Of a DNA stretch of 64,000 nucleotides, positions 24,696-36,236 are shown piece by piece; within the stretch, counting starts at the first letter, position 1, and every line of letters starts with the position of its first letter. The DNA is from Lunularia cruciata (Eukaryota > Streptophyta > Marchantiopsida > Lunulariales > Lunulariaceae), in contig OX419759.1 in assembly GCA_948567375.1 (NCBI GenBank), forward strand, positions 61,481,493 through 61,545,492. The letters are read 5' to 3'. The notes under the pieces are model-generated. The model was given only the letters and a program-made list of their open reading frames with translations. It did no database searches and was not told the origin of the DNA. Made by a program: the position numbers and the translations under genes.

Positions 24696-26502
24696 TCTAT
24701 ATGAGAAATCTCCCCCACTACACCTAAGATATTTGAGCTATGCAAGTCGTGTGGTCTACAAACAACTAGAGCATCTAAAGAAGCATCACCTAGTGTGATT
24801 ACTCTCTTATGGATTGCATCAGCCACTACCCTCTATAGAGCAATGGACACACATACGCTATCTAAAATATGCTACAAAGTATGAGAGTGAGAGTGGTACC
24901 CCTGGCGCCTAACATGATGAAGCTCTTGCGCACTCCTTGACAAATGTGTTGAACGTTGTGTCCATCACTCTATATAACTCTAAGGCTAGAGGAACAAAGA
25001 GGTGACCTTGCTACATGCCCCTCTACTTGGAGACCTTGCAACCTATTGCTGCGATCATTGCACATCCAAGGGGATGGGTAATCACTCCCTCCGGAACTAT
25101 ATCTTGCATAGGGTCTGTAACCACGACATCTACTACTATTAGTTGATCATCTTGGACCAAGTTTTTGTCTACCCTAACACGTGTTGTTTGCAAAGCATAA
25201 GAATGTTTCCTCCAAGCCAAGTATCCACTCTCTTGTGCCATAGCAAATACTATGTCCCTAATAGCATCATGGGTTGTTATCCTCTGTCCAAAAGGACACC
25301 GTGTCATATAGACCATTATTGCATCTAGTGTAGAACCATACTCACACATGAGTAATAAAGATGCAACTAGGTGGACCAAACCTAGGCAAGACCTCCTCAT
25401 TGTGGAGAAAGTAGCTAATATGAGTAAGAATGCCCTAATGCATAGTCGAGCTAGGATCCAAGAGCTTGCACCCTTGCTAGAGCAAGAGCAAAGACGTGCT
25501 CTAGTAGCCTAAGGAATGGACAAGTCAACTAAGAGGAGAATGTAGTGTATGCTCACATTGTCACTCCATCAAGGAAGATTGTAAACCTCTAGTCCAATTT
25601 GATGATAGTGAAGCAAAAGATGGAAAGTCTTTTCATGCCCATGGGGGTAGACTATCTCTTGTTTGTTGTAATAACATATAGAGAGAAAAGGATCTCCCCT
25701 CCACCTCTGTCACATTAGTCTCCAAGACTAGCCTATCAACAACCACAAAATGAGAAAGTAGGGGTGCCAAGAGAGCCCAACTACCTAAAAATACTATAGG
25801 TACAATCTCCTCCATAGATAGCAAACCAACCTCTCCACACAAGATTGGCAGAGCCGTCTATCTATGTGTTAAATCCCCTATCACACACTCAATGTTCATG
25901 GTCCAATAATATCACCAAAGACTCCCATAATCCTCTTATCAAAAGCTCTCAAATGTGATAGGAAGGACAAGGAGGGAGGAACTGTACGAATGAGGTAGGA
26001 CGGTCAATGAGCAATACTAGAGGAGAGTATATCAAATGTCACCTATGGATCTCCTAGTAATAGAAGGTCGTCTACATGAAGAACATCTTCTGCAAGGGCA
26101 ATGTCTAATAAGCATATGAAAAAATCCTCGGATCCTATTGGCACTCCAAGAATACGTAGTCTATCTATAGATGTGATACACCCCTTTGGAAGCTCAAGGT
26201 GGGGAGGAATACCTAAAGGGGACCATGTTGTACACTTTGACACCTTGACTCTCAAGCCTACTAGATGTAGCTTGGTAGTCAAGTGGTCAAAGGCCTGCCT
26301 GATTTAATCTATAGAGCCCATGATATGGGTATCATCTGCCAAGGAAGGAAATACACAACTTGGCATAGCCAAAGTAATAGATAAGAGAGCTTAAAGTGAG
26401 CCATAGCAAATAAGAGTCCCCTTAAACAATCTCCCTAACATATACCCACAGTTGACTCCAAGATAGTGACTCCCTCTTGTGAGCCACCATGCTAGTATAG
26501 AG
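24603..26502 (-). mobile_element. LINE remnant, 3' piece (RT core, C-terminal domain, 3' tail)
   Basis: On the minus strand, in shifting frames, come GDCLRGLLFAMAHF (equivalent of the QGDPL.. RT block, about 26400) and LADDTHIMGS (the A/D-D catalytic box, about 26320). Then VKVSKCTTW and LRILGVPIGS follow (26230-26140). The C-terminal part 25400-25023 has HDAIRDIV.. followed by VVDVVVTDP and VTHPL. The piece ends with the dispersed tail repeat (24603-24695). Many stops and frameshifts make it dead. Its 5' continuation lies beyond the Tigger insertion at 34775. The C-terminal pattern recalls LINEs with a restriction-like endonuclease rather than an APE one, but this is uncertain. Confidence 0.75.
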
Positions 26503-27129
26503 TAAAACCTCCCAATAGTGACATATATTGGTATTGGCTATCAATGTCACTATTGAGAGATTATCACTAACCAGAGGAAAGTGTGCAACCTCTTTCTCGC
26601 ATGAGTCTTGATGATCTTGAATTTTCTAGAACTTGGGTGCCTGACCTACACATCTTTTTCCCACTCTCACTATTTATCCGCATGGATCTAGACATTCTTG
26701 AGCATATTGGAACTTGGGTGCTATTTATCCACGTGAGCCAAGAAATTTCTTGAGTATTCTTTAACTTGGATGCCCAACCTACACACCTTTTTCCCACTCT
26801 TGCTATTTATTTGTGTGAGTCTTGATGTTCTTGAGCATTATGGAACTTGGGTGCCCCACCTACACACCTTTTTCCCACTCTCACCATTTTTCCTTTTGAT
26901 CACATGGTGACTGGTGTTGGGGTTAATGTATTGCTGAATTTGAATTTCATTATCTACAAGCATGTTGGTTAATGTCAAGAAATAGAGGCATTTGGACGTG
27001 ATGACGAAGTTGGAGGTTATCAATTTTCTCACTCAACCTGGAGCCACCCATGAACAAGCGGCATCACATTTTGTAGTGGCACATCTGACCATGACCAAAA
27101 TCTGGAAAGAGAGAGAACTCATTAAGTAG

Positions 27130-27510
27130 GTGGCATCTGATTCAAATCAAATTGGGATGAAAGTTTTGACATCAACTCAAGTGCAACTTCTTACCGATAT
27201 GGTGCATCAATGGCATATGCATGTTGAGATTGATGCACCCATGCTGAATGTGATTGGTGAGGTGCTCAAGAATAAGGCTTTATTTTTCAGAGACAAGATC
27301 TCACAAGACTTCACCGAATGTTTGAAACCATCAAACGTAGTTGCTCTGTAAGTATTTGTTGCCTCTAATGGATGGCTTGAGAACTATTTGAATTGTGTCT
27401 TGACAACTAGCAAGAAGAAGTGTGGAGAAAACAACAACCTCAATCCAATGTAGGTTGAGAAGCATTTGCATGAAATTTGTGAAATGCTTAATGATGTCCC
27501 TCTTGAATGA
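27130..27510 (+). pseudogene. Tigger-like transposase, N-terminal DNA-binding part
   Basis: The frame contains a region like the CENP-B-type helix-turn-helix: IDAPMLNVIGEVLKNKA, then FVASNGWLENYL, corresponding to the F-x-A-S-x-G-W-L motif of Tigger/jerky proteins. TAA at 27349 and TAG near 27451 interrupt it. It stops at the retrotransposon insertion (27513), and the catalytic part resumes at 33210. Confidence 0.75.
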
Positions 27511-27517
27511 TTATCAA

Positions 27518-27929
27518 TGTAACAATATGGAGTTTAGCGATAAAATTAGTTGGGCTTACAAAGTAGCACAAAAGACAAATTAGCCTAGAATATTCCGGAA
27601 GTATCTAGGAAGCTTCTTGGGAAGCTTCTCAGCTAGCTTAACTTGCACCTCAAGTAAGTAGCTTCTAGAAGCTTCTAACTAGCTTAGCTTACATGCCAAG
27701 TAGGCGGCTTCTAGAAGGAAGCTTCTTGAGAAGCTTCCTAGTTAACTTGGCTTGCACTCTAAGAAAGTGGCTTGAAGAAGCTTCTTGAGAAGCTTCTCAA
27801 GGGCCTTGTATGCTACCTATAAATACCAAAGCCAAAGCTCATGCTAGGCATTCGGATTTTTCCCTCATTCAAGTGTCCCAATGTGAGTTTCAATTCTCCT
27901 ATTTCTCTTCTCGGATTTGGTCTTTTACA
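27518..27929 (+). repeat. 5' LTR of element 1
   Basis: It starts TGTAACAATATGG and ends TCTTTTACA, directly followed by the primer-binding site. The U3 part is packed with AGAAG/CTTCT units; a TATAAATA box is at 27818-27825. Confidence 0.95.
27588..27825 (+). promoter_or_regulatory. Heat-shock-element array plus TATA box in the LTR
   Basis: Heat-shock factors bind alternating nGAAn/nTTCn units; three or more contiguous units form a strong site. This LTR has AGAAT-ATTCC-GGAAG (around 27588) and CTTCT-AGAAG-CTTCT (27661-27690). It also has further two-unit AGAAG-CTTCT blocks at 27710-27800, just upstream of TATAAATA at 27818. The arrangement is seen in every LTR of this family in the window. 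Binding is inferred, not shown. Confidence 0.7.
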
Positions 27930-28200
27930 TTGGTATCAGAGCAGGAATGGGATGGATGGAATTTATGGACCACCAAATCCACTTCTACCAAACCATTTGG
28001 ATTTCTGTGTCCAAGTGCTACCCAAGCATTGCTTCACGCAATTCATCACCTCATACTTTGGACAAGATTTTTTGCATATGATCACCATATCTAAGGAACC
28101 CTTGATACTTCGGATTGTAACTTATGGAGAATGGTAGGCGTGTTGTTTCTATGTGTTAATAAATTAGAAAGATTAGGGGTGGAGTGCTAGAGTTGCAACC

Positions 28201-29130
28201 ATGGCGGCAATACCCGATGTTATCCTTGTTATGTAGCAACATATTGAGTACCTTACTCGATTGTTGGATGAACAAGATCTTCAATGACAAGAGCATATAG
28301 AGAGTGTACCAATTCAAGAAGGAGAAGATCAGATCAGATTACCTAAACCCAAGGTATTTGAAGGCAAGAATCTCTCGGGTGCATTAGAGAATTTTTTGTT
28401 TGACTGTGAACATTATTTTGAAGCTACCAATCTACAAGATGAGCAAAAATAGATTCTCTTGGCTTCTAGCCAATTGGATGGAGTAGCAAAACTATGGTGG
28501 AGATTCCAAGTGGAGCAAGCTGAATGACAAATTATTGCACCAATCTTGACATGGGCAGAATTAAAGAGTGCAATAATTAATCTATTCTATGCTATAAATG
28601 CCACACGAGCTGCATGAGATAAGTTGGCAGAGTTGAAACAGATTGGCTCTATAAGAAGTTACATCACGCAATTCCAAAACACCATCATGCAAATTCCAGA
28701 TATATTGGAAGGTGAAGGTCAAGATTGATTTGTGAGGGGCTTGAAGGCAAGAACCAAATTAGAAGTAACCATGCAAGCGCCACAAAACTTGGAGGAAGCC
28801 ATGCAATTGGCCGAACGTTTTGATTCCTTGGTGGCAACAACTTGGTCTCGAGCTCGACCTCCATAGAGCCTACCAATACACCACACATGAGTGGAGGAGC
28901 CAACACCCATGGAGATTGATGCCATTCAACAAAGACCACTTGGCATGGTAGATAGAGAGAAAGTGCAACAAAATGGTGGTTGTTTTTATTGTCGCCAAGT
29001 AGGGCATCGCATTGCTGAATGTCCACTCAAGAATGGACAACCTCGACAAGTTGCCTAAGTGAAGGTTGTGGAGCGGAATGATAAGGGAAACAAGGAATCC
29101 CAGTAGGAGATTTTGAGCCACCTATTGGGA
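28201..29130 (+). pseudogene. gag of element 1
   Basis: The frame opens at ATG 28201 and is broken by TAG/TGA codons (about 28234, 28285, 28450, 28525, 28617, 28725). It shows a gag capsid-like region (LPKPKVFEGKNLSGALENF.., AKLWWRFQVEQ) and a CX2CX4HX4C zinc knuckle, CFYCRQVGHRIAEC, at 28981-29022. Gag packages the element RNA. Confidence 0.85.
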
Positions 29131-29132
29131 GC

Positions 29133-32100
29133 TTGATTAGTTCCAATGGGATTGAAGGCTCGACCGATGCAAGTTTGCTTCACTTGCAAGGTATGATATC
29201 TAATCGGCATTGTAGGATTTTGGTTGATTTTGGAAGTTTAGAGAATTGCATGTCTATGCAAGGAGCAAAGGAATTGGGTATTCCTATCAAGCCAATGATT
29301 GGAATCAGTTTGATGATGGCGGATGGTAGAAAGGGTTCTACATTACGCACCTTGCATCTTGTTACCTTCAAGATTGGGAAGGACTATTTGGAGTGTATGA
29401 GGTTTGTAGTGGCACCTCTACACTATGATATTATCTTGGGTCTACCTTGGCTTGAATGTCATAAGGTTCAATTCAATTGGATCCGATGATAATTTCAAGT
29501 ACAACACCAAGGTAGGAATTTCCAATTAGGTTGTCTGGCAACTCTAAGTAAGACAATTAAGAATAGTCAGTCCCAAGATGGGAAGTTTTTCAAGAAGGTA
29601 GCCATAGGGAGAATCTCAAAGGGGATGAGTCCCAAGATGGGAAGTTTGCCAAGAAGGCAACCATGGAGCAAGCTTGGAAGAGAGATGAGTCCCTGAAAGG
29701 GAAGTTTGTTAGTAAAACAACCATAGAGCAAGCTTTGGAGGAAGATAAGCCTGTATTCGCGGTGTGGATCAAGCCAATGGCACAAGAACAATCTGAGGAA
29801 GGCCAAGAGCCTCATCAAGCAATGGTTGATCAGATATTTTAGGAGTTTGCAAACGTGTTTCCAAAGGATCTGCCAAAGGCATTACCCTCTGATCAAGGTA
29901 TGCCCTTCAAGATCGAGTTATTGCCAGGGAGTACTCTAATGAGAAGACCAATCTATCGGCTCTCACCAAAGGAGTTGGAGGAGTTGCAAACAACACTAAC
30001 TGAGTTGTTGGAGAAGGACTTCATACGACATAGTACCTCTCCTTGGGGAGCACCGGTACTATTTGTTCTAAAGAAGGATGGAGGACTTCATGTCTATATT
30101 GATTACCGTGGGCTTAATAAGAAAATTGTGAAGAATGCATATCCCTTGCCTCAGATCAATGACTTGCTTGATCAACTAAGTGGAGCACATTACTTTTCCA
30201 AGTTGGATCTTTGCAACGGCTATTGGCAAATTCCGATTGATAGAGAGGATGTGCAAAAGACTACCTTTTGCACAAGGGATAGGCATTTTGAGTGGAGAGT
30301 TTTACCTTTCGGACTCACTAATGCTCTAGCAGTCTTCATGGATCAGATGCATTGGGTGTTGGATGGACTATTGGATTTGTAAGTGGTGGTGTTCTTGGAT
30401 GATATCTTAATCTATAGCAAGACAAAGGCGGAACACATAAATCATATGCGAGAAGTCCTAAGACGACTATGCCAATGGAAATTTTACTACAAGAAGTCAA
30501 AGTGTGCCTTTTGGCAGAAGGAGGTTACCTTCTTGGGTCATAAGATCTCCTCAGAGGGGATCAAGATGGAAGAAGAGAAGATCAAGGCCATTACTAATTG
30601 GCCTACCCCAAAGGATGCTACAGAAGTACAAGCATTCAATGGATTGGCCAATTTTTACCGGTGGTCCATCCACTATTATGCTCATGTGGCTGCACCATTG
30701 ACTGACCTATGGGGAAAGAACTTGAGCTTCTAGCGGAACACCAAGCATGAAAAAGCATTCCAAAAGTTGAAGCATATGGTGTCTTCAAGATCCATTCTTC
30801 AACCATATGATCCTCAACTACCTTGTGTGGTTGATTTTGATGCTTCTAACTTTGCAATTGGAGTGTGTTGCAACAAGAATTCCCAGATGGACTACATCCC
30901 ATTGCCTTTGTGTCTCACTGACTAAATATAGCTGAAAGAAATTACTCTGCTCAAGATCAAGAACAACTTGCAATGGTATATGCCACCAAGGTATGGAGGC
31001 ATTATCTCTTGGAGAAACAAGTGATCATGCAAATTGATCACAAGCCATTGTTGTAGACCTTACACCTAGAGCACATGAAGAGTCAACATCATTGATGGGA
31101 AGAGCAACTCCAATTGTTTGACATCAAACTTGAGTACAAACCAGGTCGGTTCCATGTCATCCCTGATGCACTATCACAATGACCTGATTTGAAGTCTCTT
31201 CCTCTCATTGCGGCAACAATTATGACGGTGTCAATTGACCCCAAGATCCATAACAAGTTTTGGTTAACTCTACAACAAGATCCCTTCTTCCAAATGGTAC
31301 ATGGTTGTCTAACAACAAGTGACAAGGAGTACAACACCTTCTTCTTCAAGGAAGGCCTTCTATTCCATGCGGACCAGATCTATGTTCCAACCAAAGGTGA
31401 TCTTTGACTTGTGTGCCTTCAAGAAGCCCATGATTTACCCATTGTTGGTCACATGGGTGTGGACAAGACCTTAGGTACCCTCCAATGTCAATGGTGGTGG
31501 CCCAACATGACACGAGATGTTCAAGAATTTGGCCAATTGTGTGAGAGTTGCCAATGTAACAAGGCCAACAACCAGAAGCCGAGTGGACTCCTTCAATGGC
31601 TCGCCGTTCTATCAGCTCGTTGGGAGCATGTGAGCTTGGATCTCATTACATCCTTGACAAAGACAAAACAAGGACACACTGCCATTATGGTGTTTGTGGA
31701 TAAGCTTAGTAAGCAAATCCACTTGGCACCAACCTATGATACCGTGGATGCTCCAACCTTAGTGCAAATCTACTTTGACAATGTCTTCAAGCATCATGGG
31801 ATGCCACATGTACTCATCTCCGACCGTGATCCTCGATTTACCAAGAAGTTTTGGCAAACACTCTTTCAGATACTTGGCACCAAGCTTGCTTTGTCCACGG
31901 CCTATCATCCTTAAACTAATGGACAAACCAAACATGCAAATTGTACATTGGAGGATATGTTGTGTGCCTTTGTCAATGTCCACCATACTAATTGGGATGA
32001 ATGTCTTGCCATTGTAGAATTTGCCTACAACAATTCCAAAGAAGCAAGCACCAGATTCTCTCCTTTCTTTCTCAATTTTGGCCAAGATCCGCTTGTCCCA

Positions 32101-32700
32101 AATTCTCTTCTTACTCCTCCTCCATCTCAAGTTCCTCATACTTCTACATTCTTGACCACTATATCCCAATCTCTCCAACAAGCCAAGTCTCACCTCCTTG
32201 TTGCTCAAAATCACCAAAAACAATATGTGGACTACCATCATCGTGATCTCACCTTTGAAGTCGGTGATAAAATCATGTTATCCTCTAGTAACCTCCCTCT
32301 CCCACTTGATACCCAAGTTTGTAAACTTGCCCCTAATTGGATAGGACCTTTTTATATCATCCAAATTGTCTCTTTTATTGCTTATCGACTTACCTTGCCT
32401 TGTCACATGCGTATCCATCTTATCTTTCATGTTTCCAAGTTGAAACCCTTTGTTCCTAACTCCTCTTCCTTTTCCTCTCAAGTCCAACCTCCCCCTCTTC
32501 GTGTCCTTATCAATGATCATGAGGAGTACAAAGTTGATTGTATCCTTGTGCGTCGCTATGTTCAATGCGGCCGTAGCCAACATACGGAATACAAGGTCCT
32601 TTGGAAAGGGTATCCCCTTCATGATGCCACTTGGGAACCTCTTTCTCACCTCCAAAATGCACAGATGGCCATCCAGGAATTCAAAGCTTCACTAGCAACG
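29133..32700 (+). pseudogene. pol of element 1 (PR-RT-RNase H-INT-chromodomain)
   Basis: Protease is at 29133-29489, with the catalytic D-S/T-G replaced by DFG (LVDFGS). RT is at 29855-30730, with the polymerase box FLDDIL at about 30395; a TAA stands just before it. RNase H is at 30733-31190 (FDASNFAIGV). Integrase is at 31411-32300: an HHCC-type zinc finger (CESCQ), D of SLDLITS (31639), D of SDRDPRF, and the third catalytic position, in TNGQTKHAN, is lysine (31930) instead of glutamate. The chromodomain is at 32521-32700 (VLWKGYPLHDATWEPLSHL), which places it among chromoviruses. Stops at 30380, 30731, 31054, 31095, 31180, 31405 and 31914 disable it. Confidence 0.92.
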
Positions 32701-32730
32701 AGGATATCACCAACTAGCGGCGAGGAAATA

Positions 32731-33204
32731 TGTAACAATATGGAGTTTAGCGACAAAGTTAGTTAGGCTTACGAAGTAGCACATAAGACAAATTAGCCTA
32801 GAATATTCCAAAAGTATCTAGGAAGCTTCTTGGGAAGCTTCCCGGCTAGCTTAGCTTGCACCTCAAGTAAGTAGCTTCTAGAAGGAAGCTTTTAGAAGCT
32901 TCTAAGTAGCTTAGCTTGCACGCCAAGTAAGTAGCTTCTAGAAGGAAGCTTCTAGAAGCTTCTAAGTAGCTTAGCTTGCACGCCAAGTAGGCAGCTTCTA
33001 GAAGGAAGCTTCCTAGTTAACTTGGCTTGCACTCTAAGAAAGTGGCTTGAGGAAGATTCTTGAGAAGCTTCTAAAGGGCCTTGTATGCTACATATAAATA
33101 CCAAAGCCAAAGCTCATGCTAGGCATTTGGATTTTTCCCTCATTCAAGTGCCCCAATGTGAGTTTCCATTCTCCTATTTCTCTCCTTGGATTTGGTCTTT
33201 TACA
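32731..33204 (+). repeat. 3' LTR of element 1
   Basis: The same ends as the 5' LTR, but 62 bp longer because of an extra subrepeat. It contains a perfect four-unit heat-shock-element array GGAAG-CTTCT-AGAAG-CTTCT at 32944-32963. Confidence 0.95.
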
Positions 33205-33209
33205 ATCAA

Positions 33210-34420
33210 CATTGACGAGTTAGCTCTACTGCATTGCCCCACATCATCAAGATCATTTTGCATAGTCAATATGGATGGTTGTAGTGTCAAGCGCAACAAA
33301 GAATGAATCATAGTGACTCTCAGAGTTAGCACTTCATGCAAGAAGTTTTGCACTTAGGTTATTACAAAGAGCGCACATCCACGCACTTTGAAGAATATTC
33401 CCAATATAAGTAAGGCATTTGGTATTATTTACGACCACCAAGCCAAAGCTTGGCAAGGCACGTCCTCATATATGCGCTTGTTGTAGACATACAACAAAAT
33501 TGCCAAGCAACACAACAACATGTTCTATATCTTCTAGGATAATTGTTCATCACATGTTTGTGTGGCTAAATTTTTTGATCCAACAAGCTCACAAGAAATG
33601 CTATTCAAGTATCACAACCTATACATCATTTTCTTCCCACCCAATGCTACTAGTGATTGTCAACCTCTTGATCAAGGTGTCATTTTCTCTTTCAAAGCAC
33701 CTTTTGCCATGCCTAATTGAACCATCTTCTTTCTGAGTATGAAATCTAGAAAACTAGTGAATGTGCACCCACTTCTCAATTTCCAATCGACAACCATAAG
33801 CACTTGCACAACATGCTTAGTTGGGTCAAATCAGCATCAAACGGTATCAAAGAAAACACTATTTGATGGTGTTTTGTCAAAGCAAATTGTCTCCCTATTG
33901 TTACAAACTTCATTGCCAATCAATATATTGATCACTTTGCACCTAGCTCTAAGAGTTGTCGATGATTTAGTGATAATGTTGAGAGAAATTTGACTGGAGG
34001 AATCTTTCTTGGCATCATTGGGTCTTGATGACAAAAATTTTGAACACGTTGCTGAAGAAATTATTGAAATGGATGCGCTTGATGCTATTGGTGACAATGA
34101 GGTTGACGATGATAACATTGTCTAGTTTGTTCTTGAACAACACAACCTAATGTAGAATTCCTAAAATATTGATGACGATGATGTTGAGAAGATCCCACCT
34201 TTGATAAGCATTGAGCAAGCAACTCACACCATCACAGATTTAATCAACTTTCTCTCTCTCAAATCATTGCTATCTCCTGAACTTCAAAGCAACCTGCTTT
34301 CCAACCTTCAAAAAGCTTGTCGGTTGTTGATTCATCAACAAAAAGTTGAGAAAAATAGGTTGCTAAAACAATCCATGTTATTGATTTATTTTACCTTGGA
34401 CCAACCAGAATAACCTTAGT
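33210..34420 (+). pseudogene. Tigger-like transposase, catalytic part
   Basis: The DDD-type catalytic region of pogo/Tigger transposases is readable across frames. It comprises NIDELALL (first D, about 33213), DNCSSH (second D, about 33540) and FFPPNATSDCQPLDQGV (third D, about 33670). A C-terminal acidic and helical region follows (34020-34410). Stops at about 33303, 33718 and 33991 and frameshifts inactivate it. It continues the N-terminal part at 27130-27510. Confidence 0.82.
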
Positions 34421-34774
34421 CAATGGAGAGAACTGTCTATGTATTTTACCTCAGACCAACCAAAATAACCTTAGTCAATGGAGAGAACTATCGGGATTTG
34501 AAGTTTAATAAAGATGCCATATTAATCTATTGCCACATTTCCCTTTCACACAACCCATAATAGCGCTCTTCAAATATAGATAGTATGTTACCTCCATATT
34601 TACATATAGAACTATCATTATTGGCACCATCATGTCACTATTGCCCAATTTTGACGTATTGTTATTATTGTGCATATTTATTAGGTCTAGACTAATTGTT
34701 CTAGGGTTCTTGGTCATTAAAGGTGGCAAGGAGAGGATGTTACTCATACAAGGTGGCACTATTTGGAGGTTTTA

Positions 34775-35803
34775 ATTTGTAGTAAAGGGAAGCATGAGAG
34801 CCATAAAAAGACCTCACAAAAGGAATAAGACTCACCAAGGATGCATTAGCCTCTCTAAGCTCTCTTAAGATGGATGTCCACGAGATGTTATTAAAAGCAT
34901 TTTCAACATCCACCTGTAGGACAACCCACTCCAAATGGATATCTAGGAGTGCCCTTATGCCTAGAGATATAGTCTCACATCCTCCAAGTGTAGCTACTCC
35001 AAACTGATGTTGATTGAGGTGTTGTCAAAGTGAGAACAATTCTTAAGGACAATGGTATGACTAACCAAACACAAAAAGATCTCTCCAATAGCAATTAGTC
35101 TAATACATCATGTGTCATTCTCTTTCCCAAGAAGTTGACTAGCACCTAATACTCGACTAACAAAGGTAGGAATGCCTTCTCTTGCTACTACTACAGCCAC
35201 CCGAAACAACTTGGTAAAACCACTAGAAGGATCATGTGCTTGAAAGCAATCTCTAAGGTGTTCATAAACCATCCTTGACAAGCCTCTTGATAAAAGGCAA
35301 GGAGTAGTGCACAATGCTTGTGCAAAAAGTGACCTATCAAGACATAAAGGCTGCTTAGGCTGATAATCTAAGACCTCTAGTAGTAGTCCTTCTATTGCTA
35401 TAGGATGTAGTGAGTGTATGGAATAGATAGTCTCATCAATAGGACTCACCATAGACAAAGGGTGTAGCACTCGTGGTGCTCTACTAAACTCTCCCGCTTG
35501 ATCCAATATCCTACACAATGGTACTCAAGTGGACTTTGTGGTATCTTGTGGTGAAACCTATCTCCAAAAAACATGTATCCCTAACACACTCCTTGAAGGG
35601 CCGCCCAAACCCCTGCTCAAAATTGATGAAATCTAGCAGCTACCTCTTTATGCCCCACATGTCTCCCTCTAGCATAACAAAGCCACGATCAATGGAGTAA
35701 GAGGAATGAGAACCATGCTAACTTGTCTAAGGGATCATGTGCCAAAAAATCAAGTGGTAGGTAAAAATCCTATCTAGCCTCATCATGGAGTGTATGGAGT
35801 AGC
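34775..35803 (-). mobile_element. LINE remnant, middle piece (upstream of and into RT)
   Basis: On the minus strand, 35518-35108 reads ..GFTKLFRVAVVVAREGIP then LGASQLLGKEND. After frame breaks, 34934-34740 reads VVLQVDVENAFNNISWTSIL and IPFVRSFYGSHASLYY, the RT fingers and the first catalytic D block. It stops at the Tigger insertion; the QGDPL and ADD blocks continue at 26502. 35800-35530 is coding-like upstream LINE sequence in broken frames. Confidence 0.72.
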
Positions 35804-35808
35804 CTATG

Positions 35809-36234
35809 TGTAAAAGACCAAATCCGAGAAGAGAAATAGGAGAATGGAAATTCACATTGGGACACTTGAATGACGGAAAACTCTGAATGCTTAGCATGAG
35901 CTTTGGCCTTGGTATTTATAGGTAGCATACAAGGCCCTTGAGAAGCTTCTCAAGAAGCTTCCTCAAGCCACTTTCTTAGAGTGCAAGCCAAGTTAACTAG
36001 GAAGCTTCTCAAGAAGTTTCCTTCTAGAAGCCGCCTACTTGGCGTGCAAGCTAAGCTAGTTGGAAGCTTCTAAAAACTTCCTTCTAGAAGCTACTTACTT
36101 GAGGTGCAAGCTAAGCTAGCAGAGAAGCTTCCCAAGAAGCTTCCTAGATACTTCTATAATATTCTAGGCTAATTTGTCTTATGTGCTACTTTGTAAGCCT
36201 AACTAACTTCATCGCTAAACTCCATATTGTTACA
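35809..36234 (-). repeat. 3' LTR of element 2
   Basis: The complement runs from TGTAACAATATGG to GGTCTTTTACA. It contains several AGAAG/CTTCT blocks (35941-36075). Confidence 0.93.
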
Positions 36235-36236
36235 TA

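Larger units (their letters stand above)
27518..33204 (+). mobile_element. Ty3/gypsy chromovirus, element 1 (full length, degenerate)
   Basis: LTRs are 27518-27929 and 32731-33204 (TGTAACAATATGG...GGTCTTTTACA). The 5-bp target duplication ATCAA is at 27513-27517 and 33205-33209. The primer-binding site TGGTATCAGAGC (27931-27942) matches initiator tRNA-Met. The order is gag, PR, RT, RNase H, INT, chromodomain. Its LTRs differ in length by 62 bp through different numbers of an internal subrepeat of about 60 bp. Multiple stops make it non-autonomous. It lies inside the Tigger transposase gene. Confidence 0.95.
26505..34772 (+). mobile_element. Tigger/pogo-like (Tc1-mariner superfamily) DNA transposon, split by a Ty3/gypsy insertion
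   Basis: The ends are AAACCTCCCAATAGTGACA at 26505 and the complement of AAACCTCCAAATAGTGCCA ending at 34772. Each is flanked by TA (26503-26504, 34773-34774), the superfamily's target duplication. Removing the 5.7-kb retrotransposon and its target duplication leaves about 2.6 kb, a normal size. It carries a CENP-B/Tigger transposase in two parts (27130-27510 and 33210-34420). It interrupts the minus-strand LINE within the RT domain. The left end also contains a small internal fold-back (26509-26524 with 26544-26559). Confidence 0.8.

Noticed and set aside
27931-27942. tRNA-like sequence TGGTATCAGAGC, and similar sites at 44473 and 55588
   Set aside because: These are primer-binding sites complementary to initiator tRNA-Met, not tRNA genes.
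28685-29121. Minus-strand open frames of 68-113 codons opposite element 1 gag
   Set aside because: They mirror gag coding sequence; gag with its zinc knuckle is on the plus strand.
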